Assembly (NCBI RefSeq): GCF_047511655.1
Contig: NC_133390.1
Location: forward strand, 159,275,583 to 159,339,582
Reading direction: 5' to 3'
Origin: Castor canadensis
Lineage: Eukaryota; Chordata; Mammalia; Rodentia; Castoridae
DNA: 64,000 bases
The position numbers and the translations under genes are program-made. The notes below the pieces were generated by a model. The model was given only the letters and a program-made list of their open reading frames with translations. It was not told where the DNA came from and searched no databases. Every line of letters starts with the position of its first letter. Positions within the stretch are counted from its first letter, which is position 1. Below, piece after piece: positions 51,201 through 63,200 of the stretch.

Positions 51201-54200
51201 TGTAGCACGCCTGTCTACCAAGCATAAGGTCCTGAGTTCAAACCCCAGTACTACTGAGAGAGAGAGAGAGAGAACATTTTTATCATATTCCATATAGCAA
51301 TTGGCGGCAGACCAGATCTGGCCAAATTTTATTGATGCCTGTTACAACTTTTTGGAGGTTCAGATTTATATGGGAATCTCCTAAATCCCCACCCTTTGCC
51401 TCCTGTTGTCTTTCCCCCAAATAATCATAAATTGAATTTCAAGGGGACAGGTTAAGCAAATGTCTCCAGTGGAAAGTCAGTTCTGTGCTTATTTACCTCT
51501 TTACATCAAAGACTTGAGATTTTTCATTGTTTTCCTGTTGGCTCAGTGATATGTTAAAATATGTACTTACTATTGTATTGGTACTTTTTGCCACTTAGTA
51601 GCTGGAGATTTCAGATATATTTGTCAGATATCTGGAAATAAACTTTGACTTGTGTTTTATGCTTATTTGTGGTTTAATTATTATTGTAAAGAAGACTTGG
51701 TGGCAAGATGGTAGCCATTTGCTTGTTTCTAGAAGTATGTGCATAGACTATAGTAGGTGCTTGATAATATTTGTTGAATGAATACTGTCTAGAACTTAGT
51801 TCCCTAGCAAGAATCAGGCATACCACCTACTGAAAACCCCACAGATAAATGTAAACCTTCGGAATGATGAATTTGCTAGCCTTGATTTTCCTGAAAGGAT
51901 TGACTGCCATAGCCATATCTGAGTCATGAACAGACCTCTTTCCTCTTGTCATGTTGGAAAGGGCTGAACCACTAGAGGCATTCCTGTTAAATGAATAGAT
52001 GACTGCAAACTTACCACCATTTCAAAGGAAAGGTACAGGGAACCACTGATGTGGTGATGCTGCCTCATATGCTGACTGCTTGCTGTGTGCTAAGCACCAT
52101 TTAAAGAGATTTCATGACTTATCTCAATCCTCAAAGCAATCCTAGGAGGACTTTTGGTATTTCCCAAGATAAGGAAACTGAGGTACAGAGAAGTTGAGAA
52201 ATTGAGATGATACTCTAGTAGTTGTAGTAAATTAAAGACTGTCACCCAGGCAACCTGACTTCAGAATCTTTCACCACTATCCCGAGAATCTAACAGAGGA
52301 CCTGGACTAATTGGGTTGATGAGGAAAGGCTTTGGTCATTAATGGATCTGTGAGAGAACCAGGATCCTCATCTTAAATCTCTTATGTAATGTAGGGAAAC
52401 ATCTGCACTGGACCAGGTTGTTTTGGGTTTTTTTTTTTCCCCCCTTCTGGACTGGGGGATGCTAACTTCGCATCCTAAGCAGAGGAGAGGGAGCAACAAG
52501 GAGACTGAGTTGACACCTCAGTTCATTGTTAGAGCTGTCAATTATGAGGTGGATGGCTTTGAAAATGACATTTGTAGCTTATATAAGGACTTTAGAAAGC
52601 ACATTACTATATTGTATCTTTTTTGTGTGTGTGTAGTATCAGGGTTTGAATTCAGGGCTTTGTGCTAGCTAGAGAGTGTTCTACCGCTTGAGTCATGCCC
52701 CCAGCCCTTGAAATATGCATACATACATGTATATATATATAAGTCTCATTTGACTCATAAAATTTGATTCATAAGGCAGGATTATTAAACCTCACTTTAT
52801 AGATAAGTAAACAGGCTTAGAGGGATGCCCAAGTCACACAGAGAGGAGTAGTAAAAAGATTCTTATTCCAAACCTGTTCTCCTGCTTCCTCTCCTTACCT
52901 GTTGGTTTCTAACAGCATCATTTTCTTCACATGGCCAGGAGAAAGAGCGTTCTCTCCACCAGCAGGAGCTGACAAAGGTCCTAGAGCGCCTAGAGAGGGA
53001 AAGAATGGAGCTGGAAATGAGGCTGAAGGAACAGCAAATAGAAACCGAGGCCATCCAGGCACAGAGGGAAGAGGAACGGACCCAGGCTGACAGCACCCTC
53101 TGCCAGGTGGGAAGCTAGGAGGATTGAAGCTGGGCTCCTTCTGTGATCCCCTGACCTTTGGCCACTTCCTTTGCTATTGCTAAGAGTGGGCTAAGAGGGG
53201 CTTCCAGAAGATAGCAGGGCTACCTACTTTGCCACCAGTGAGTGGGGTGATTTTCGCAGTTAGCTGCAAGGCAGGCAGTATGTCATACTTCCTGAGGGAG
53301 GGCTAACATCTACCACATCCTGTCTGCTTGCAAACCAGTGAGAACCTTTGTATTTCCTGGTTGTGAGTCAGTAGGCTCAGACCTTCCTTTTCCCTCAGCC
53401 TGAACCCTATTTGTTGGAAGAGCCCTAGAGCAGCTGTACTGCTGGGTGAGCATGATAACCCTGAGCTCTTCCTGTCCCTCCACAGATGCAACTGGAAACG
53501 GAGAAGGAGAGAGTATCCCTCTTGGAGACACTGCTGCAGACTCAGAAGGAGCTGGCAGATGCCAGCCAACAGCTGGAACGGCTGAGGCAGGACATGAAGG
53601 TTCAGAAGTTAAAGGAGCAGGTATGGAGGATGGTCCTGGGTGTTCATTCACCCACTCAACAACTAATAGTCCTTTTTTTTTTTTTCTTTTTTTGGTGGTA
53701 CTGGGGTTTCAGGGTCTCATGCTTGCTAGGCAGGCATTCTACACTAGCCCTTATGTGTTAAGTATTTTCAATATAGGGTCTCCAGAACTATTTGTGTGGG
53801 CTGGCTTCAAACTGCCATCCTCCTGATCTCTGCCTCCTGAGTAGCTAGCATTACAGGTGTGAGCCACCAGCACCTGGCTATGAATAGTTCTTTGGTACTT
53901 CTTGTGCATCAGGACCTGTGCTAGGTGCTGATATATGACAGGTACATAAGGGTATGGCCAAACAGACAACAGGGTAGACATGGTCCTTGTCCTCAAAGAA
54001 CTTAAATTCTGGTGGCAGAGACAGACAAAAAATGAACAGACACAAGATAAATGAGGTAGTTACAGATTGTAATAAGTGCCATCAAGGAAATAAATAAGAT
54101 AATGTAATTGAGAGTGATTCAAGGGAAGTCACTTTATACAAGGGTCAGGGAGGGCCTCAATGAGGAAGTGACATTTGAGCTGAAACTTAAAGTTTTAAAA

Positions 54201-57200
54201 GAAGCCAATCCCACATACAATATAGATGAACTTTGAAAACGTTATGCTAAGTGAAAGAAGCCAGACATAAAGAGGCTGTATATTATCTTCCATTTATATG
54301 GAATATCGAGAATAGGCAAACCTATAGACAGAAAGTAGATTAGTGGGTGGAGAGTGAGGCAGAGAATGAGGAATGTCTACTAATGGGGTGCTTCTGGGGT
54401 GATGAAAATGTTCTAAAACTCATCTTGGTGATAGTTGCAGAACTGTGAATATACTAAAAACCACTAAATTATATACTTAGTAAATTGTATGGTAGGTAAA
54501 TTACAACTCAGTGTAGCCTTGAAAAAAAAAAAAAGAAAAGAGCCAAGCATGATCAAGGCCAGCCTAGGCAACTTGGTGAGATCCTGTCTCAAAATTTAAA
54601 AAAGGGGGAATGGGGCTTGGATTTAGCTCAATGTTAGAGCACTTAACTTGCGTAGCATGCTTGAGTCCTTGAGCTCAATTCCTAGTAACACACATGCACA
54701 CACATACATGCATGCCAAAAAAAAAAAAAGGAAAGGAAAGAAGCCAACCATTTGAACTTCTTGAAGCAGAGGATTTAGCTGTTATAAGGGCCCCAGAACA
54801 GATAAGTAAAGGCTCAGGAAGTTCCAGAGTATGACTACAGAGTGATGAGCTTAGGGACAAGTGGAGAGGAGTCCTTCCTCAGCCATAGTAGGAGCTTGGG
54901 TTTATTCTAAGGGCAGTGGGAAAGTGGAGGATGATACTTTAAAAGCAGAGGTGGGCAGGACTTACATGTCAATATATAAAAAATAAAAATTTAAATGTAT
55001 ATAAAAAAAAGTATGTATTTTATATGTATTTTAAAATACTTTATATTTATATATATGTATATATGAATGTGATTTTATACACGCACACACTTTTTCTTTT
55101 TGTGGTGCTGAGAATCAAACCCAGAGACTTGTACAATCTAGGCAAACGCTCAACCGAGCTACATTGCTATCCTTGGATATATATTTAATAAAGTACTTTA
55201 ATTGCTAAGTGGAGAATGTGTGTCTGTGTAAGTAGAGGCCATGCCATCAAATGGAAGTAAGGATATAGTCAGGAGGCTGTTGCAATGGTCTGGATGAGGG
55301 ACTATTATTAACTCACGGACCCCCTGACCAAAAAGCCTGGATGAGTTCATGCACTTTTTGAGAAAGGCAAGGGAACAGGAAGTGAGGAGTTGAGATAGAA
55401 ACAAAGTGGTTCCTGCCTCAATTTTTGCCAACCAAACAGAAGAAACAGTATTTGTACAATGCAGAGGACTTTAAGACCTAGCCCCAGTAGAAGTTTTCCC
55501 ACACTCACTGCTTCTTCTTCCTTTGCAGCAAACCACTGAAATGCTGCAGACCCAGCTCCGGGAGGCTCAGCAGGAGCTGAAGGAGGCAGTACAGCAGCAC
55601 AAAGATGATCTTGCTGCCCTCCAAGAAGAGGGTAGCACTTTGCTGCAGGACAAGATAGACCTACAAAAGGAGGTCTCTACTGCCCACCCTGCCCCATAAC
55701 CCTTCCCTGCACAGCCAGGGCCTCCCACTCCTCTCTTCAGGACAGGGAGAACCTGGGCCCTACTGCCTGAGCTCAGGAAGACAGGGATAGGTGATGGTAC
55801 TGAATGGAAAATTGAAGGATGCTCAGAACTGAGCAGGTGCTATTCAGTTGGAATAGTACAGTTGGCCCTCTGAATCTGCATGTTCCACATCAACAGATTC
55901 AACCAACAGTCAACTGAAAATATTTGGGGAAAAAATGCAAAGACTTCTTATTCTTATTATTCTCTAAACAATAGCATAAACATGGCATTCACATTGTATT
56001 AGGTATAACAAGTAATCTGGAGATGATTTAAAATTTATCAGAGGCTGTGCATAGGTCATGTGCAAATACTATGCAATTTATAAAGGAACGTGAGCATCTG
56101 CAGATTTTGGTATCCAAGGGAGATTGTTTCCAGGCGACCCAGGCACCACTGTAATCTCTTTGTCTAGAGTGATCATAGAGCTTAGATTTTCTCAGGCATG
56201 CCCAGGTTCTATTATTATTCTTATTCTCACCCTAAATCCAGTGTTTTTGTTTTGTTCTTGATGTTCTTTTTTTTTTTTTTTGAGACAAAAGTCTCACTCT
56301 GTAGCCCAGTCTGGCCTCACACTCATGATTCTCAGGTATGCTAGCACACACCTGTAATCCTAGCTACTTGGGAGGCAGTGGCAGGAAGATTGAGAGTTCA
56401 AGGCCAACAAAGTTAGTAAGACCTTATATCAAAAACAAAGACAAAAGGGCTAGGGGAATAACTCATGTGGTAGTACACTCACTACTACACCTGGCTAAGT
56501 TCAATGTTTTATATACCAGGTTGCTTTTCCTACTCAGACTGCTTTTCCTTCAAATTATCTTATATTAGATGTTCTGATTTTTTTATTTAAAAAATACAAT
56601 CACTATACATTTACCCTTCACTTTGCTTTTGGATATAGTTCTATTCAGTTGAGTTTTATTTGTGCCTGCCTTTATGCAGCATTTGTGAGGCTGGGAAGAC
56701 AGATTTCCTAGCTGAATGATACTGGGGAAGTGGGCAGTTAAGAACAGTGTAAGAATTGGTGGAACTTCCAGGGTTCTAAAGAGGGGCCACTGACTGTGTT
56801 ACACCCTGCAAGACCCTAAAGCCCTAGGCTAGAAGCATTCTACTGGCCCCCTGCCCTGCCATATGATTTTTATGCCCTTAACCTTCCAGGTAGAAGACTT
56901 GAAGTCTCAGCTGGTGGCCCAGGATGACTCTTACAGGCTGGTGGAGCAAGAGGTTCAAGAGAAGCTGAAAGAAGCGCAGGAATATAGTCGAATTCAGAAG
57001 GAACTAGAAAGAGAGAAAGCCAAGTAGGTTAAACAGCCATGGAGGCAGCTTTTGCCTTTCTGGCTATAATGGTTACTGTGGCATTGACAGTTCTTTGCTC
57101 ATGTGACTTCACCTTTCATGTCTAGGTCTGGTGTGTACATGTAGCTATGTGGAGAGGACGTGGTCCCTGTCTTCAAAGCTTAGACTCCATTCATTTAGTA

Positions 57201-60200
57201 AATATTTAGAGAACACCCATTATGTACCAAGCACTATGCCAGAGTTAGAGATACAGTGATAAACTAGATAGCGTGCAGTCCCTGAGTCAATAGAACTTGT
57301 AGTTTTTATGGGAAAGATTTTAATTAAATAATTCTCCAAACAAATTATTACAGATTATGAGACATGGTGTGAGGAAAGAAACAGGGTACTGAAATGGAAG
57401 TGAGAGAGAGGAGACCTGCTTTAGAAAGGTGTTTGGGACTTTCTCAAAAGAAGAAATTCAAATGGCCAGAAAACACATGAAAAAATGCTCACCATCTCTA
57501 GCAATAAAGGAAATGCAAATTAAAACCACGCTAAGATTCCACCTCACCCCTGTTAGAATAGCCATCATCAGCAACACCACCAACAACAGGTGTTGGTGAG
57601 GATGCGGGGAAAAAGGAACCCTCTTACACTGTTGGTGGGAATGTAGACTAGTACAACCACTCTGGAAAAAAATTTGGAGGCTACTTAAAAAGCTAGACAT
57701 GGATCTACCATTTGATCCAGTAATACCACTCTTGGGGATATACCCAAAAGACTGTGACACAGGTTACTCCAGAGGCACCTGCACACCCATGTTTATTGTG
57801 GCACTATTCACAATAGCCAAGTTATGGAAACAGCCAAGATGCCCCACTACTGACGAATGGATTAAGAAAATGTGGTATCTATACACAATGGAATTCTATG
57901 CAGCCATGAAGAAGAACGAAATGTTATCATTCGCTGGTAAATGGATGGAATTGGAGAACATCATTCTGAGTGAGGTTAGCCTGGCCCAAAAGACCAAAAA
58001 TCGTATGTTCTCCCTCATATGTGGACATTAGATCAAGGGCAAACACAACAAGGGGATTGGACTATGAGCACATGATAAAAGCAAGAGCACACAAGTAAGG
58101 GGTGAGGATAGGTAAGACACCTAAAAAACTAGCTAGCATTTGTTGCCCTTAACGCAGAGAAACTAAAGCAGATACCTTAAAGCAACTGAGGCCAATAGGA
58201 AAAGGGGAACAGGTACTAGAGAAAAGGTGAGATCAAAAAGAATTAACCTAGAAGGTAACACACACGCACAGGAAATTAATGTGAGTCAACTCCCTGTATA
58301 GCTATCCTTATCTCAACCAGCAAAAACCCTTGTTCCTTCCTATTATTGCTTATACTCTCTCTACAACAAAATTAGAAATAAGGGCAAAATAGTTTCTGCT
58401 GGGTATTGGGGGGGGAGGGGGAGGGGGCGGAGTGGGTGGTAAGGGAGGGGGTGGGGGCAGGGGGGAGAAATGAACCAAGCCTTGTATGCACATATGAATA
58501 ATAAAAGAAAAATTAAAAAAAAAAAAAAAAGAAAGAAAGGTGTTTGGGAAGGCCTTTCTCAGGAGGATGCATTTAAACCAGCACTGAAGGATGTAATGGA
58601 GCCACCCACACAAAGGAGTGAAGGAAAGCTCCAAACAGTTGGAATAGAAGTCATGCTCAGAGGCTCTAAGGTTACAGACTCATCAAACACTGAGCTTACC
58701 GTGTTTGGTGAAACTCAGAATGTGCTGTAACCGGAACATGTGAGTGAAGAGAGCTGGACAAGTCCTTCTCATTCAGGATGTTGTAGGCCATGGCAAGGAG
58801 TTTGTAGATTATTTTTGTTTAGTAGGAAACCACTGGGAAATTGACACAATCCACTTTATAACATACAGAAGGAATTGTAATGGTATGAAACACTAGGAAC
58901 AACATGAGAGCATTCAGAACGGAAAGCAGCATGCGTTCTCAGTGCTGCAAGAGCTTGAGGAGGGACAGATCCTTTTGGTGGTGACACTAGAGGCAGAAAG
59001 ACAAGCTAGGAGGCTTGTACAGGTGTCCAGATAAGAGATACTAAGGCTACTACCAGGGTAGTTGTGTATATGTATGGGGGAAAGACTGAAAGAGATTTAA
59101 GAGATGTTAAGGGAGTTAGACTCAATTACATAAAGTGATGGATTGGATGTGGGCAGATGAAGGGGCAACTCTGAAGTGGTCAGTGTTTCTATGTTGTAAC
59201 ATTGGATGAAGGTACATTTCTGTGAGGTAAGGAACACAATAGGAAATGCGGAGTTGAAGTACGTAAAGGATGGGAAGATTAGGCATACTGAATTTGAAGA
59301 ATGTGTATAGATACATTTGGAATTTAGCAGAGAAGAATAAACTGAAGTTAAGATGAGCATCATATGAATTACCTAGGAGCACACAGTAGGTGCTCAATAA
59401 ATGGTAGCTTTTATTGTGATGCTGTAATTATCATTACTATTTCTATTTTTAATTATTAATGCTATGATTAGAATAGTCAGATGAGAAGTAGTTCATTACT
59501 CCCTGAAAGAATGACCTAGTCATTTGTTTCTTTTTAGCCTAACTCTGTCACTGGTAGAAAAGGAACAGAGACTCATTGTTTTACAAGAAGCTGACTGTGT
59601 TCAACAGCAAGAGCTGAACTCCTTGCGCCAAGATATGCAGAAGGCCCAGGAAGGGCAGAAAGAGCTCAGCGCCCAGGTACTTCCTTCTGTGGCTATGGTC
59701 CATGCTTCTTGATGGAGGCCTGCTTCTGCAGTAATAGTAGGGTGACTGCTCTCAGTCCTTTCATGGAGAGGACACTTCTCTTTTTCCTTTTCCTTTTTTT
59801 TTTTTTTTTTTTGCAGTACTGGGGTTTGAACTCAGGGCTTCATGCTTGCTACGTATGCTTACTCTACCACTTGAGCCACTCCGTCAGCCTCTTTTTCCTA
59901 GTAACAAAATAGGCTGGGACCCCAACAGCCCTAGGAGGAGGAGAAAGTCAGGACTGGGCAGGGTCAGGGCTTGGGAACCTGATTTAGAGATGAGAATGGC
60001 CCTTATGGAGAATCTGATAGCCTGGTTGGCAAGGCATAGCAGGGGAAATTGAAGAGTAAGAAATACTCCACATGAGGTAGGCAGCAGCAAGGTGACTTCT
60101 GATGACTTAGTTTTCTCATAGTAGGATTCTTGGCCTGGGTCCAGAGGAGAGATGGAACCAGGAGAGACAGAGTAGGAGAGTAAGAGCTAGACAGTGATAA

Positions 60201-63200
60201 GACATAGGTCTCCCTGATAGACAGCCCTGAGTTTGACTTCTGGTTGTCAGGGTTTCATGGCAGAGTTCCAGTCATAGCAGGGAACTGGCATATCTGTCTG
60301 CCTGGGCAAACATAGCAAGAGTCCATTAGTGTAGCCTGGTCCTGTGTGTCAGGAGCTGGTTGCCTCCAAGTGTCAGATCTAGAGTACCACTCAACTCAGA
60401 GCCCTCCCTGCCTGTTGGGGATCTAAATCTGCTGAAACCTTTCCTGCCATGGTGAAGCTTTGCACAGAAGTTGGGTGGACTGAGGCCTGGGAAGGTATCC
60501 ACTCCCTGTTCAGAATGAGCCTAATTCCTCCCTGGCAGGTGGAATTGCTGAGGCAGGAGGTGAAGGAAAAAGAAGCTGACTTTATGGCCCAGGAAGCACA
60601 GCTGCTGGAGGAGCTGGAAGCCTCTCGGATCACAGAACAGCAACTTCGAGCTTCCTTGTGGGCCCAGGAGGCCAAAGCAGCCCAAATGCAGCTGCGCCTG
60701 CGAAACACTGAGAGCCAGCTGGAGGCTCTGGTCACTGAGCAGCAGCCCGGGAACCAGGCCCAGGCCCAGTTGGCCAGCCTTTACTCTGTCCTGCAGCAGG
60801 CCTTTGGGTTTGTGTGTGAGAACAGGCCTGAGCTGAGGGGTGGGGGAGACTCTGCTCACTCCCTCTGGGACCCTGAGCCAGGTGAGGCTACCAACCAAGA
60901 ACTAAGTCTTTTGTACCAAAGCCAGGCTTAGCTCCCAAGGGAGAAGGGAGGGGAATACAGTTCCTCAGGCAATATTGTGTCAAGGTTAAGGCCACAGGCT
61001 CTGGGATTAATTCTGGGTGAGTTTGAACCCCATTTCTGCTCTGCCATTTGCTAGCTATATGACAGTGGGCAAGTCACCTAACTTCTTTGAGCTTGACTTT
61101 CCTCAACCTAAATGAGGGTTATTAAAATGAGGGTTATTAGATTTTTTCCAAGGAGTTACTGAGATTACAAATGTAAGTAGCTCACTAGTTCCTGGCACAT
61201 AAATGCATAACAAATAGTAGCTAGCATTATCTAGTGCCTACCACAGTGCCTGGGATATAAAAAACCAGAAAGTATGTGAACTTCTAAAAGGGGGAGGACC
61301 AAGGTCTTGTCAGGAGGAGGGATGGCTATTTCTTTACATAGTGGCAGCCAGGTGATGAGGTTTTCCTTCATTTCTTCAGACCAGAATGGAGCTAGGAGCC
61401 TTTTTAAGAGAGGGCCCCTCTTGACTGCTGTCTCAGTTGAGGCCATAGCATCTGCCCTCCACAAGCTTCACCAAGACCTGTGGAAGACTCAGCAGGCCTG
61501 TGTATGTTCTCTGCTCTCCTTTCTTTAGCTCCACCTCCTTTGAAAAGGTTAAGACAAAGACTAGTAAAATGTGGCAGTTTGACCTGTTTTATTTCAGAGA
61601 TCAAGCTGGGATAAGTTCCACCTCTATTATTAACTGTGTAGCAACTGGAACTAAGCAGCTGAATATCCTGGGCCCTGGTTTTCACTTGCAAAGTAGGGCA
61701 GATAATGCCTGCCCCCAGGGTTGTTGTGAGGATTAAGTGAGTGGGAGTCTTGAAGGAGCCCTATAAACAATAAAACCCTGAACACGTGGGTGGTTTTGTT
61801 TTGCATCATTTTCTTCTCAGGTAGGAATATATTCTTGGTGCCCAGGCATCTAAGAGGAAACTGGCAAGTTGGGGACCACTGAGATTTGAGGTTGCTGCTT
61901 TCTAAGCTTAGTGCTGAACTAAAGGTTCCACAAATTCCACCTCACTGTGAACCTAACATATAATACAAATTGAGTGCCATCTATATGCAGCCACTCTGAG
62001 CTGTGATACAAAGAGAAAGACCTAATTTCTATCCTCAAGAAGGCTTCTGACATGGTGGGAGACCAAATTGCATCGTGATAAAACAGAACTGACAGAATTA
62101 GCTCAGTAACAGATACAAATGATGCACTATTGGAACTAGGAGATAGGGACAGTCCATACGGGCTCAGAGGGGCAGAAGAAAAAGGTGACTTTGGGCTAAC
62201 CTTTGAATAGACATTTGTGTAGAAAGAGTTATGCCCTGGAATAGGACCTTGAGCAGTTTTTTTTTTCAAAAGACATAGATTAATGGGGCTTCTTAGTTCC
62301 TGTCAATTGGAACAGAGCCCACCCTCACTTCAGGGAGCTAAATGCATATGAGTTCAGAGGTAATTCAGTAACCTGAGAGGCTAGGAGTGAGGAGGGAGCT
62401 TGAGCCCTGGCTAGGATAACTTTGTGCCAATGAGGAGCTTGAGTTCAGCCCTACCTTTCTCAGGATGATCTGAGGAACCAGGCCCAGAAGCTGACACAGT
62501 GTCTAACTGATGTGGAGGCTGAGAAGAACCAGGTCCAGTCAGAGTTGCAGGACCTGCAGAGACAACTCTCCCAGAGCCAGGAAGGTAAGCTGTGTAGGTG
62601 GGAAGGTTTGGAGGAGAAAAGAAACAGGTGGGAACCAGAAATGTTAGGAACAGACCCACAAATGTGAAATGATGTCTTATGTATCTGCAAAGGACTGATG
62701 ACTCCCTTGAACTATTTTTCTGCTTTGCTTGGCCTTTGCAGGCCATCCTGAATGAAGGGATTAGGAAGAACAGATTTGGTAAACTGAGAAGGAGCTGGCT
62801 GGGCTTCTGTTTTGTGTCTCTAAAGAAGACCAAAAAAAAAAAAAGGAGGGGGAGTTGGATGCATGGCTCAAATGGTAAAGTGCTTGCCTAGCAAGCGCAA
62901 GGTCCTAAGTTCAAACTCTAGTACCACAACAGTTGGGGGGAGGGTTGTTCAGCCTGGGCTACATAGTGAGTTTATGACCAACTTGAGACCCTGTCTCAAA
63001 AAGCTAAAACAAACAAAAAAACTATAGAAACCTAGGGCCAGGACTCTGAGACCATGTTACTAATTTTTTATCATTTCTATCTATGCCCTTAAAATAGGCT
63101 TTGATGGCAGGAGGATCATGGGCTTGTTTGGGAGAAAGCAATGAGGGAGAACATACTGACACCACAGCCAAAGGCTAGGAACGCTGCTGACCACTTGGAA

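Noticed and set aside
57699-58031. 110-codon ORF as a host gene
   Set aside because: It is the C-terminal part of L1 ORF2 inside a truncated retrotransposon.
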